Positions 25,184 through 33,562 are shown, counted from the first letter of the stretch. The stretch: DNA of 33,995 bases from Paenibacillus sp. 598K (GCF_003851045.1 NZ_BFBX01000001.1:2733-36727), one strand, 5' to 3'. Notes: generated from the sequence alone by a model not told the origin. Made by a program: numbers and translations.

Positions 25184-27178
25184 GTGTGGAAGGTGAATCC
25201 GCCGTATATCGGTGCGGCTTATTATCCGGAAGGGTTGGGACAGGAGAGGATTGCTTATGATCTCGCACAGATGAAGCAGACAGGCATCAACACGATTCGG
25301 CTTGCCGAGTTTGCCTGGAGTCGACTGGAGCCGGAGGAAGGACATTATGATTTTCACTGGCTTCGCACCGTAGTCGAGCAGTTGGCCGAGCAAGGCATCG
25401 GGACCATTCTGTGTACGCCCAGCGCGACTCCGCCATTCTGGCTCACTGACAAGCATCCGGAGATTCTGCCGATGCGCTACAATGGGCACCGTACCACCCA
25501 CGGAGCCCGGCTGCATTATTGCCCTAACAATCTTGTCTACAGGCAATATATTAGCCGTATCAACACGGCCTTGGCCCAGGAATTCGCGGATTGTGAGTCT
25601 GTATTGGGCTGGCAGGTGGACAACGAGGCTTATCTGCCGTTCGGCGAAGGCTGCTTCTGTCCGGATTGCGAGCGCGGGTTTCGCCATTTTTTGCAGGAGC
25701 GTTTTACCGATATTGCCGATTTGAATGAGGCATGGCAGCTGACGTTGTGGAGCCAGGAGTACCCGTCGTTCGCTCAGGTGCTGATGCCGCGTCCGGATAC
25801 GCCTCACCATCCTTCCTTGAAGACGGCATGGCTGGAATTCCAGGAGCAATCGACGATTGCTTATATTGATGAACAGATTACAGCCTTGAAGCGCCACACC
25901 AGGAAGCCCGTCAGCACGGATATGATGCCGCTGCCGTTCATTGACCATGTGAAGGCGAATCGTCAAGCTGATTTGGTGATGTTCAACCATTATTGCAATG
26001 AAGAAGGGATGCATCATGTGCTGTTCTGGCTTGATTATCTCAAGACCGTCAAGGACACTCCGCTCTGGAATACAGAGACCGACCCCAACGGCAATGGCGG
26101 GACAACTCTGATGGGATACAAGCCGCAGGGCTTCTGCACGGCCAACTCCTGGCTCCCCATGGCGTTCGGCGGAGAAGCGAATCTCTATTGGCATTGGCGC
26201 GGGCATCGCGCCGGCCATGAGCTTATGCATGGCAGTGTGATCGACTCTGCGGGGCGCCCTACCTATACCCAGCTGGAGATTAGCCGAATCGCCCAGGACT
26301 TGTCGCGTTGTGCCCGGTTTCTGAATGGAACGAAGCTGAAGCAGGCGCGTATCGCGATTCACTATTCTGCGTATGCGGAGAAGCTGTTCGCGCATCAGGG
26401 CATTTGCGAGCATCCTGGCTATTGGCACGTATTGTTCAAGCATTTCTACATGCCGCTGATCGAAGCGGGCATTCGGGTGGACATTATTAGCCCTGATCAC
26501 GATCTGACCCCGTATGCGTGTGTCATCTCCCCGCTGTTGGCTTGTCTGGATGAATATGATTTGCGTGAGCGGCTGGAGCAATGGATCGAGCAAGGAGGGA
26601 GATGGATCGCGGGGCCGCTGACCGACGTGCGTAACCGGCATGCAGCCAAATTCGCCGAGCCCTTCGGCAGCCTCGAGCAGTGGGGCGGAATTCGGCTCAA
26701 GTATTTTGCTGCTGCTAATGCGGCGTACCCGTTCCCTATCCAAGACCAGGAGGGGACTGCGCTAGAAAGTCAACTGTGGTATGACGGATTCGAGCTGGAA
26801 GGCGCCTCTGCCTATGCAGTGTACGGGGAGAATGCTCACGAATTTGCCGGACTGGCTGCCATGACGGTGAACAACAAGGGGGCTGGGAAAATAACAGTAC
26901 TCGGGACCGTGCCGGAAGAAGCCGTCTACATTCAACTGGTACGTTCCTATATGCGAGAGCCAGCTCAATCTGGAGCAGGCATCAACGCATCTCCCAATGT
27001 GCTATGTATGCCTCGCAGCGGCCCTGCCGGGGAAGGAAGCATCGTTATTGAATACCGCAATCGGCCGGGCTGGCTGACAATCGATGCGCCTGCGGTCAAT
27101 CTGTTGACGGGAGCCACCTTGCAAGGAAAAGTAGAGGTTCCGGCTTTTGCGGTTATGGTGCTTCACAATCTTGCGTAG
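25184..27178 (+). CDS. Beta-galactosidase, GH42
   Basis: Hydrolyses terminal beta-galactosides. 664 residues, GTG start at 25184 preceded by GAGAGGGGG; a closer ATG at 25177 is out of frame. The barrel begins at 'YIGAAYYPEGLG' and shows the family landmark 'NTIRLAEFAWSRLEPEEGHYDF'. The predicted acid/base is Glu 148 in 'GWQVDNEAYLP', and the nucleophile is Glu 298 in 'PLWNTETDPNG'. Cys residues in 'EGCFCPDCERGF' (about 155-165) look like the zinc cluster of many GH42 enzymes. A trimerisation-like domain and a C-terminal beta domain complete the protein. It is cytoplasmic. With the fucosidase just upstream it fits dismantling of a fucosyl-galactosyl side chain such as that of xyloglucan; the exact glycan is inferred. 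Confidence 0.95.
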   Translation: MWKVNPPYIGAAYYPEGLGQERIAYDLAQMKQTGINTIRLAEFAWSRLEPEEGHYDFHWLRTVVEQLAEQGIGTILCTPSATPPFWLTDKHPEILPMRYNGHRTTHGARLHYCPNNLVYRQYISRINTALAQEFADCESVLGWQVDNEAYLPFGEGCFCPDCERGFRHFLQERFTDIADLNEAWQLTLWSQEYPSFAQVLMPRPDTPHHPSLKTAWLEFQEQSTIAYIDEQITALKRHTRKPVSTDMMPLPFIDHVKANRQADLVMFNHYCNEEGMHHVLFWLDYLKTVKDTPLWNTETDPNGNGGTTLMGYKPQGFCTANSWLPMAFGGEANLYWHWRGHRAGHELMHGSVIDSAGRPTYTQLEISRIAQDLSRCARFLNGTKLKQARIAIHYSAYAEKLFAHQGICEHPGYWHVLFKHFYMPLIEAGIRVDIISPDHDLTPYACVISPLLACLDEYDLRERLEQWIEQGGRWIAGPLTDVRNRHAAKFAEPFGSLEQWGGIRLKYFAAANAAYPFPIQDQEGTALESQLWYDGFELEGASAYAVYGENAHEFAGLAAMTVNNKGAGKITVLGTVPEEAVYIQLVRSYMREPAQSGAGINASPNVLCMPRSGPAGEGSIVIEYRNRPGWLTIDAPAVNLLTGATLQGKVEVPAFAVMVLHNLA

Positions 27179-27206
27179 GAAGTTCAAGACAAGAGGAGGA
27201 GCTTGT

Positions 27207-28181
27207 ATGGCATTACAGATCGGCATGATCGGCACCGGCGGATTCGCCGCCCATCATGCTCGTCTATTAACAGCAATGAAGGATGTTGTCGTCGCCGCCG
27301 TCTGCGGAACGTCGCAGAACAAGGCGGCGCTGTTCGCTCAGGGGCTGCCATCGGCAGCAAGCTACAGCTCCGTATCGGATATGCTGGACGGGCAACCGTT
27401 GGACGCAGTCTATATCTGTGTCCCGCCATTCGCGCACGGCGATATGGAGCTTGAGCTGATTGCCCGCAACATTCCGTTTCTGATTGAAAAGCCGCTCGGC
27501 GTCAACTTGGCCACCCCTTCCACCATTCTGGCAGCCATTGAGGATAAAAAGCTGATTACGTCCGTAGGTTATCACCTGCGTTATCTGGATGGAACCGCAA
27601 AAGCGAAGGAGCTGCTGGCGGATCATACACCAGGCATGGCGTTGGGCTCATGGAACGGGGGGATGCCCGGAGCATCCTGGTGGAGACAGGCTGCAGGATC
27701 GGGCGGGCAATTCGTCGAGCAGACGACCCACCTCGTCGACTTGCTGCGCTATTGCCTCGGCGAGATCGTAGAGGTTTATGCGGCCTATGCGCTCGTTCAT
27801 CCTCGCAACCGTGATGCAGCAGCGGATATTACGGTTCCCGATGTCGGTACAGTGACCTTGAAGCTGGCGTCCGGCGCGATTGCCAACCTGTCCAACACCT
27901 GTATGCTGCCTGTCGGACATGAGACCGAGTTAAAGATATTTACCGATCACGGCGTTCTGGAGCTGGGACCGACAGGGCTGAAGAACATAGAGGCCACCTG
28001 CACGACGCAATTCCCCAACCGCAATGACGTCTACCAACTGGAAAACGAAGCCTTCCTCCATGCGGTCCGCACCGGCGATACCTCCGGGATTCTGTCTACC
28101 TACGCGGATGCATGGCGGACGCAACAGATCACTGTGCTTGCCAATGAGTCGGCCTTGTCAGGTCTGCCCATCAAGCTGTAA
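27207..28181 (+). CDS. Gfo/Idh/MocA-family oxidoreductase (canonical)
   Basis: 324 residues from ATG 27207, seven bases after GAGGAGGAG; the open frame back to 27147 is overlap. The Rossmann loop 'IGMIGTGGFAAHHARLL' is near the N-terminus, the Glu-Lys-Pro signature is intact at 94-96 ('IEKPLGVNL'), and the catalytic region 'GGQFVEQTTHLVDLLRYCLG' has His 175 and Asp 178. It should be an NAD(P)-dependent dehydrogenase acting on a sugar or sugar derivative. Last gene of the fucose operon, 28 bases after the beta-galactosidase and 39 bases before a strong hairpin. It could oxidise a sugar released by the glycosidases; the substrate cannot be read from sequence. It contrasts with the degenerate relative at 12516. 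Confidence 0.92.
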   Translation: MALQIGMIGTGGFAAHHARLLTAMKDVVVAAVCGTSQNKAALFAQGLPSAASYSSVSDMLDGQPLDAVYICVPPFAHGDMELELIARNIPFLIEKPLGVNLATPSTILAAIEDKKLITSVGYHLRYLDGTAKAKELLADHTPGMALGSWNGGMPGASWWRQAAGSGGQFVEQTTHLVDLLRYCLGEIVEVYAAYALVHPRNRDAAADITVPDVGTVTLKLASGAIANLSNTCMLPVGHETELKIFTDHGVLELGPTGLKNIEATCTTQFPNRNDVYQLENEAFLHAVRTGDTSGILSTYADAWRTQQITVLANESALSGLPIKL

Positions 28182-28220
28182 TTGAGTTAGTCTATGTCGG
28201 CGGTCTAATGATGACGTGAA

Positions 28221-28260
28221 GAAGGCGGGAAGGGTTGCAATCGCAATCCTTCCCGCCTTC
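28221..28260. terminator. Long hairpin between convergent genes, probable bidirectional terminator
   Basis: GAAGGCGGGAAGGGTTGC (28221-28238) pairs with the following arm at 28243-28260 over 18 bases with one G-T position, leaving a loop of four bases (AATC). It sits between the convergent fucose operon and thioredoxin-fold gene. No clear T-run follows on either strand, so it is unusual for an intrinsic terminator, but the stem is very stable. Confidence 0.75.
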
Positions 28261-28288
28261 AGACATGTGGTGTCTGAACAGGTTTACT

Positions 28289-28870
28289 TTACACCAAATC
28301 GCAAGCCTCAGCCGGCATCCAGTGCTCCTCTTGCCCCTCCCATTTAATATTGCAGCCAATCGGATTGGTATAAGGGGTTGTAAGGGGTGTTCCCGCGACA
28401 AGTTCAGTCAGCGCATTATCGAGGTCATTGATCGTCATTTTACTCGTTTCACGTGGATTGTCTACCCCGCGACCCGTATAGACGAGCTTGCGCTCCCGGT
28501 CGAAGACGTAGAAATGGGGTGTCCGCAGCGCGCCGTATGCCCGTGCGGCATTCTGGGATTCATCATGCAGATACTTCCAGGGGAAGCTCTGGGAGGTTAT
28601 CCGCTCCTGCATATGGGCGAAGGAATCGTCAGGCTTCGTGTTCACGCTGTTGGCGTTAATACCGACGAAGGTTACGCCCAGGGGCTTGAACTTCTCGGCT
28701 GTGCTGCGCGTCACCTCATCGGAGCCCATCACATAGGGGCAATGATTGCATGTAAAGAAGACAACCAATATATCGGCCGCATCAAAATCTCCCAGAGCGT
28801 ATGTGTTGCCATCTGTTGCGGGCAAAGAGAATGCCGGGGCTTCGTCCCCGATCTGCAATGTGAATGACAT
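28289..28870 (-). CDS. Thioredoxin-fold peroxiredoxin-like protein
   Basis: 193-residue cytoplasmic redox protein of the AhpC/TSA-like thioredoxin superfamily. '[20 protein letters not shown]' opens the fold. The redox motif is C-N-H-C (Cys 41 and Cys 44) in '[14 protein letters not shown]', a variant typical of this subfamily. '[17 protein letters not shown]' and '[12 protein letters not shown]' with the cis-Pro follow, and the C-terminal 'NPIGCNIKW' carries a further Cys. AGGAGAGG precedes the start at a good distance on the minus strand. It lies 39 bases downstream of the divergent GH29-like gene and could share its transcript. No link to sugar metabolism is visible; a general thiol-disulfide role is the default. 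Confidence 0.92.
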   Translation of the reverse strand: MSFTLQIGDEAPAFSLPATDGNTYALGDFDAADILVVFFTCNHCPYVMGSDEVTRSTAEKFKPLGVTFVGINANSVNTKPDDSFAHMQERITSQSFPWKYLHDESQNAARAYGALRTPHFYVFDRERKLVYTGRGVDNPRETSKMTINDLDNALTELVAGTPLTTPYTNPIGCNIKWEGQEEHWMPAEACDLV

Positions 28871-28909
28871 GGAATCCTCTCCTATATACGTAATAGTTAT
28901 CTTGTGAAC

Positions 28910-30613
28910 TTAGTCAGACACTTCGACGGTAAGGCTCGCAGCGGATGCAGCACTGCGAGGGAAGACACGCCAATCGGACGGTAGCCATTCCGGACCGGCT
29001 TGCAATTGAATATAGCGAGCGGTTATTGGAGAGAAAGCAGAATGCTTCTCCTCGTAAGACCTTTTCCACTCGCCCGTGGCGACAGGGCGCAGATGATCTG
29101 GATCAGTCCCTGCCCATATGGAATAAGTAGTCACATGAGTGACCAAGCTCTCAACGCTCTGCTCTTGCCGTGGCATGACACGCAGCGCACACACTTCATA
29201 TTCACGACCCAGGTCAAGCGTAATCGTATGGGTAATACCTTCAGATGTACACCAGTATGTCGATTCATCGCCATCCAGCAGGCATTCCGGTCCGTGGCCA
29301 TCCAGATGATTCCCGCCTGTAATGGTGATTGTATCCTGGGGGAGAGGCCTTCCGGCAGCTTGCTTGCCGGGAACTGACGGATCGCGCAACAGCACGATTA
29401 CCGTATCCAGGTGATCCCACGCTTCGGGGATGCTCAGGATAACGCCGCTGGCATCTTGTGACAGCTCGGCCTCCTTGCCACTTAGGAGCATTCGGGCTGA
29501 CGTGTAGCTGCTGCCGTCGAGTGGTACAGGGAGCCGAATCGTATTGCCTGCCGGTGGAGTAAGCACATGAATATACTCCTCCGAGCCATCCAGCGAACGC
29601 GTAGCTACGAAGCCGCTGGGCAGACGCTTGATCTGCATGCCCGCTGGCGTCACATAAGCCTTGCTGGGAAGCGTATTCAGGATCGACTTGGCATAAGGCT
29701 GGATGAGCGCGCCCAGTGCAAGCAAGGTCTCGCGCACGCCTGGCTCGAATCCCATCGTGACATACGGAGAAGCGCCGATTGCCAGCCCGCCCCCTTCCGT
29801 GTTCGCCGATGCTGTCAGCACCAGGTAACGAAATAAATGATCGGGCGTATAACGCGCCACAATCGGTGAATCGGTCTGCTGCGTGGACCACCAGGTTCCG
29901 GTCAAGGTAACGACGGTTTGAGTCGGATAAGCCTGACGATCATCGGCATCACTGACATTGGCCATGGCATCCTCACGCGAGCCATAATGCACACCCTCGA
30001 CGGCTTGTCCATTGCCAACTACGACAACCTCGGGGTGATGCTGGGTCAGTGTCCGAAGCAGTCGTGGCTGATCGATGCGCTCAAGGAATGGCTCGTGAAA
30101 GATCATATCCAGGTAATAAGAATCGATCTCTGTACCATAGCGAGCGCAGAGTTCCTCGAAGAAGGCGTTGATAAAATCATTCCATCTGCGATATCCGCCT
30201 GCAGCATCATGCCAGCCGAGCAGCTCGTGCTCCTCTGCGGTCATCGTATCACCGATTGTTGCGTGAATGTAGAGCTGGAGCTTGATGTCGTGCTTATGCA
30301 ATTCATCGATAAGTTCGCGAATGACGTCTCTGCTCGCGGCATGGCCAGGCATATAATGTTCAATAACCTGGCTAGGATAGAGAATGTACAGATGAGCGTG
30401 ATAAGCGGTGAAATTAACATATTGAACACCGAAGGCGGCGCAATCCTCGGCGAAGCGCTTGGCATCAAATGCATTAGCCATCTCATCCAGCGTTCGGGGC
30501 AATTGGCCATCGGGATAGCAGCCACATGCTCCATTCTCTCCCTCATATGCCCAAGTGACATAAATAGCGTATTTGGAAGAAAGAAACCAATTCGTTTCGT
30601 TAACACTTCTCAT
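28910..30613 (-). CDS. Divergent GH29-like protein with C-terminal discoidin (F5/8-type) domain
   Basis: 567 residues on the minus strand; AAGGAG lies upstream of ATG 30613. The N-terminal ~330 residues follow the GH29 barrel order: 'SSKYAIYVTWAYEG' (12-25) where the family has the His-Trp-Gly entry motif, 'VNFTAYHAHLYILYPS' (66-81) where it has Lys-His-His-Asp-Gly-Phe, and a nucleophile-like Asp 169 in 'IDSYYLDMIFHEPF'. The fucose-contacting His positions seen in the other GH29 of this window are changed (Thr 20, Tyr 71-His 72), so fucosidase activity is doubtful. A beta domain spans about 335-420, and residues about 430-567 form a discoidin/CBM32-like sandwich ('LDGDESTYWCTSEGITHTI', 'YIQLQAGPEWL'). 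No signal peptide. It is transcribed divergently from RidA and carries the same two-part promoter motif as the fucose operon. Confidence 0.82.
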   Translation of the reverse strand: MRSVNETNWFLSSKYAIYVTWAYEGENGACGCYPDGQLPRTLDEMANAFDAKRFAEDCAAFGVQYVNFTAYHAHLYILYPSQVIEHYMPGHAASRDVIRELIDELHKHDIKLQLYIHATIGDTMTAEEHELLGWHDAAGGYRRWNDFINAFFEELCARYGTEIDSYYLDMIFHEPFLERIDQPRLLRTLTQHHPEVVVVGNGQAVEGVHYGSREDAMANVSDADDRQAYPTQTVVTLTGTWWSTQQTDSPIVARYTPDHLFRYLVLTASANTEGGGLAIGASPYVTMGFEPGVRETLLALGALIQPYAKSILNTLPSKAYVTPAGMQIKRLPSGFVATRSLDGSEEYIHVLTPPAGNTIRLPVPLDGSSYTSARMLLSGKEAELSQDASGVILSIPEAWDHLDTVIVLLRDPSVPGKQAAGRPLPQDTITITGGNHLDGHGPECLLDGDESTYWCTSEGITHTITLDLGREYEVCALRVMPRQEQSVESLVTHVTTYSIWAGTDPDHLRPVATGEWKRSYEEKHSAFSPITARYIQLQAGPEWLPSDWRVFPRSAASAASLTVEVSD

Positions 30614-30651
30614 CGCTTCCCTTTCACTCCTTGTTTAATTGATGTATTCCA

Positions 30652-30703
30652 ATTATAAGGAGTGGGTATCAAAGGAGTCTTTACTGTATCCGCTGTTTTT
30701 TTG
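30652..30703 (-). promoter_or_regulatory. Promoter of the GH29-like gene with the shared two-part activator motif
   Basis: Reading the minus strand: CAAAAAA (30703-30697), 13 bases, TAAAGACT (30683-30676), 18 bases, TATAAT (30657-30652), then the ribosome site and ATG 30613. No proper -35 hexamer is present. Both boxes and their 13-base spacing are identical to those at 15927-15954 before the fucose operon, which points to a common activator. Confidence 0.55.
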
Positions 30704-30729
30704 TTCAAATGTAGGATAATGACTATATT
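30701..30729 (+). promoter_or_regulatory. Candidate promoter for the RidA gene and its downstream neighbour
   Basis: TTGTTC (30701-30706), exactly 17 bases, and TATATT (30724-30729). The -35 box overlaps the first activator box of the divergent GH29-like promoter, so a protein bound there could switch transcription between the two directions. The expected start point is near 30736. Confidence 0.4.
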
Positions 30730-30763
30730 CCGCCGCTCCAGAGCACCTTTTGTTCGTCTCCAA

Positions 30764-30785
30764 CTTGTGCCAACCATCGCACAAG
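30764..30785. repeat. Inverted repeat in the RidA leader, possible operator
   Basis: CTTGTGC (30764-30770) and GCACAAG (30779-30785) are perfect seven-base arms around an eight-base centre. It lies downstream of the candidate RidA promoter and is not followed by a T-run, so an operator is more likely than a terminator. Arm centres are 15 bases apart, suitable for a dimeric regulator. No known consensus is recognised. Confidence 0.4.
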
Positions 30786-30856
30786 GGGATGGCTGCCAGA
30801 CGTCGAATAGCTAAGGGAGGGATTATTTCCCACTCTTCAACAAAGGAGCGTGCGCA

Positions 30857-31315
30857 ATGGATTCAGAATTAATCGAAAATCGGCTGCGAGCAATGGATAT
30901 CCGTCTGCCGGAAGCTAGCGATCCTGCGGCCAAATACGCCAATTTTGTTATTGTGAACGGGTTGATGTTTGTTTCCGGAAAAGGACCCCACGGCAATCCG
31001 AAAGGTAAACTGGGGATTGACTATACGACGCTAGAAGGCTATCGATTTGCGAGGGAGGCGGGGCTGGAGGTGTTGGCTGTCGTCAAGTCGGCGCTTGGCT
31101 CGCTGGATCGGGTGAAGCGAGTCGTGAAGGTGCAAGGCTTCGTGAATGCCAGCGCCGATTTCGAAGAGCATCATAAGGTGCTCAACGGCTTTTCAGACTT
31201 GATGATGGACGTGTTCGAGGATAAGGGGCTTCACGCGAGATCTGTGTTTGGCGCCGTGTCGGTACGGGACAATCTCCCAATCATCGTGGACTCGATTTTT
31301 GAAGTCGAAGCTTAA
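30857..31315 (+). CDS. RidA/YjgF-family protein
   Basis: 152 residues, ATG with AAAGGAG upstream. RidA proteins form trimers and typically remove reactive enamine/imine intermediates made by PLP enzymes. Family landmarks are 'YANFVIVNGLMFVSGKGP' (27-44), a 'VVKVQGFVNASADFEEHHKVLNGF'-like central region read here in pieces, and 'LHARSVFGAV' with Arg 128, the position of the conserved substrate-binding arginine. At 152 residues it belongs to the longer subgroup, not the ~128-residue type. No PLP enzyme is visible in the window, so the local role is unclear. It is probably co-transcribed with the 729-residue protein that starts 46 bases later. Confidence 0.93.
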   Translation: MDSELIENRLRAMDIRLPEASDPAAKYANFVIVNGLMFVSGKGPHGNPKGKLGIDYTTLEGYRFAREAGLEVLAVVKSALGSLDRVKRVVKVQGFVNASADFEEHHKVLNGFSDLMMDVFEDKGLHARSVFGAVSVRDNLPIIVDSIFEVEA

Positions 31316-31361
31316 TGAGATAGGCCAGCAATAGCTACTACGATCGCAAGGAGGAATTGGA

Positions 31362-33551
31362 ATGCAACTGGACAATGGCGAGTACACGTTAACCTTTACA
31401 GCGGGCGGCGTGGAGGTGCTCAAGGACGGAAGGGCGCTTTATTATAATCGGCGTCCGATGTTTGTGACGGTGAAGACCGAGTTTGCCTTGAACGAGTTTT
31501 ATGACCAAGCCTACAGCGAGGTAAAGGCGGCGGGGGATACAGTGGTCGCTCGGGGGACGCTCGCTGTGCCGGCCGGATCGGAGTTTGGCTTTGTGGATAC
31601 ATATGAGCTGGCGCCATCTGGATTTCGGGTAAGCCGGCAAGTGAAGGTGCTGAAGGCGGGCGGCGATCTTGGCTTCTCCACCAAGCTGTCGCTCACGATG
31701 ACGGAGTCGGAGCATCCCCGCGATTACAACTGCTTTGCGCCCGGTGTGTGGTACAAGCAAAATGAGTTTGCGCGCGAGACGGACTTTGGCAAAGACCTCA
31801 ACGCCGAGTATTTCTGGCGGATCGAGACCGGATCGGCGCTGCCGCTGTTCGCGATGCAGAACATTGCCTCCGGCGAAATGGCAGCGTTCTCGCGCTGGGC
31901 CTCCGATGTGACGATGCGCTCGCTGGATATCAAGTGGGCTGGCAATCATGTGGACCCGAAGTTTACGATTGGCGCCCTCGGCATGAGCAAGCCGCAGAGC
32001 CGGACGATGAACTACTTGTATTATGGCTTCCCTGTACGCAAGCCCTTCGAGGCTCAGGTCGACGGCTTGTCCATCGATTATGTCTACCCCGGCTGCAATG
32101 GACAGCTGCCCGCTACGCGAAAGTATGAGGGGCTGGATTACAAGGAGCCGTCCAAAAGCTTCAATCGCGTCAATCATCCTGTCGAGGCAGGCTTCGAGCA
32201 AAGCTATTCGGTGGCACTGCAGTTCGGCTGCTATCCCGATTACCAGCAGATGATGCGCGACGTCTGGCGGACGACGTACGACCGGATGCGCGATCAGCTG
32301 TTTGAGGTGGATAATGAACGCCATTTCCACAATTGCATGCGCATGCTGTCTCACTATACCCGGCAGTATGGCGACGCGTACGGCTTGCCGTTTTCCTGCC
32401 AGTTTCCGAATATGGACATCTCCAGCGTCTCCTTCCAGTTCGGCTTCGTCGGTCAACAGCCCGGGATCGGCTACCAACTGCTGCGCTACGGCGACAAGGA
32501 GCAGGATGCGGATGCGTACGAGAAAGGAGTCAACGTCGTCGACTTCTGGGCGAGGTCGGCGATGACCGACTCCGGACTGCCGCACATGTGCTATCATCCG
32601 GGGATCGGCGCGTTCGAGCCTTATCCGCACTATATCCGAATGTTGGCGGACGGCATCGAGAATATACTCGATGCATGGCTGTACATGCATAAGAAGGGCG
32701 AGGACAAGCCAGCCTGGCTGGCGTTCTGCCGGAGGACGGCCGACTGGATCGTCCAGATCCAGAATGACGACGGCAGCTTCTATCGGGCGTATAATACGGA
32801 CAGCTCGATCCGCATGGACTCGAAGGCCAACACGCCTAGCGTCATCCGGTTCCTCGTCCAGTTCTACCTGGTGACCGGCGAGGAGCGATACAAGCAGGCG
32901 GCGATCCGGGCAGGGGAGTGGTCGTATGACCATGCGTACCGCAATCTGGAATATCGCGGCGGCACCTGCGACAATGTCGACGTGCAGGACAATGAGGCGG
33001 GCATCTACGCGATGTGGGGCTTCCTGGCACTGTATGATCTGACCGGCGAGGACAAATGGCTGGAGGGAGCGATCGGGGCAGCGGACTATACGGAGACGTG
33101 GACGTATGCGTGGACCTTCCCGGTGACGACGCCTTGGCCGATCCATCCGTTCAATCATTATTCGATCAGCGGACAGAGCATCATTACGATCGGCGGCGGC
33201 GCGGATGTCTATATGGCCGCTTGCTCTTACACCTACTACCGTCTGTATGTCATCACGGGCGACGAGCATTATCTCGATTTTGCCGAGTTCATCCATAACA
33301 ATACGCGACAGTCCAACGATATTTACGGCAAGCTGGGCTACAGTATGGCAGGTCTCGGACACGAAGCCGGCAATTTCACGACGCAGATGCTCGAGAGTCA
33401 TTACCACTGGCTTCCCTGGTGCACCTATGTGGAGATCGACCCTACGTCGCGATTGTATGATACCTTCGGCGTCTATGAGATCGCCGATGCCCAGCGGCTC
33501 AGTCCCGAGGAGCGGGCCGAGCGCAATCGGATCTACGACCGCTTCGCGTGA
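31362..33551 (+). CDS. Uncharacterised protein, putative (alpha/alpha)-barrel glycosidase
   Basis: 729 residues, ATG with AAGGAGG at a good distance. I do not recognise the family. Residues 1-290 are beta-rich ('LTFTAGGVEVLKDGRALYYN', 'SGFRVSRQVKVLKAGGDLGF'), resembling the N-terminal sandwich of several polysaccharide-active enzymes. Residues about 300-700 are helical with paired repeats typical of six-hairpin glycosidases: 'WARSAMTDSGLPHMCYHPG', 'ADWIVQIQNDDGSFYRAY', 'QDNEAGIYAMWGFLALYDLTGEDKW'-like units and a His-rich end 'LESHYHWLPWCTYVEIDP'. Acidic residues in the 'DVQDNEAG' segment (about 543-550) are candidates for catalysis. No signal peptide, so it is probably cytoplasmic. It could be a hydrolase or lyase for a further sugar linkage; low confidence on function. 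A 730-codon frame runs antisense to it and is judged a shadow. Confidence 0.75.
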   Translation: MQLDNGEYTLTFTAGGVEVLKDGRALYYNRRPMFVTVKTEFALNEFYDQAYSEVKAAGDTVVARGTLAVPAGSEFGFVDTYELAPSGFRVSRQVKVLKAGGDLGFSTKLSLTMTESEHPRDYNCFAPGVWYKQNEFARETDFGKDLNAEYFWRIETGSALPLFAMQNIASGEMAAFSRWASDVTMRSLDIKWAGNHVDPKFTIGALGMSKPQSRTMNYLYYGFPVRKPFEAQVDGLSIDYVYPGCNGQLPATRKYEGLDYKEPSKSFNRVNHPVEAGFEQSYSVALQFGCYPDYQQMMRDVWRTTYDRMRDQLFEVDNERHFHNCMRMLSHYTRQYGDAYGLPFSCQFPNMDISSVSFQFGFVGQQPGIGYQLLRYGDKEQDADAYEKGVNVVDFWARSAMTDSGLPHMCYHPGIGAFEPYPHYIRMLADGIENILDAWLYMHKKGEDKPAWLAFCRRTADWIVQIQNDDGSFYRAYNTDSSIRMDSKANTPSVIRFLVQFYLVTGEERYKQAAIRAGEWSYDHAYRNLEYRGGTCDNVDVQDNEAGIYAMWGFLALYDLTGEDKWLEGAIGAADYTETWTYAWTFPVTTPWPIHPFNHYSISGQSIITIGGGADVYMAACSYTYYRLYVITGDEHYLDFAEFIHNNTRQSNDIYGKLGYSMAGLGHEAGNFTTQMLESHYHWLPWCTYVEIDPTSRLYDTFGVYEIADAQRLSPEERAERNRIYDRFA

Positions 33552-33562
33552 AGCTGCGAGCG

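Noticed and set aside
25118..26743. A 541-codon open frame antisense to the GH42 gene.
   Set aside because: The sense strand is an unmistakable GH42 with catalytic residues, and the antisense product has no domain or ribosome site.
28221..28260. The 18-base hairpin as a possible mobile-element end or repeat unit.
   Set aside because: I saw no second copy or adjacent transposase, and its place between convergent genes is explained by termination.
30592..30611. A second cre-like sequence (CGTTAACAC) at the start of the GH29-like gene, sharing nine bases with the true cre site.
   Set aside because: Only about nine of 14 consensus positions fit in either orientation and it lies within the first codons, so the match may reflect coding sequence.
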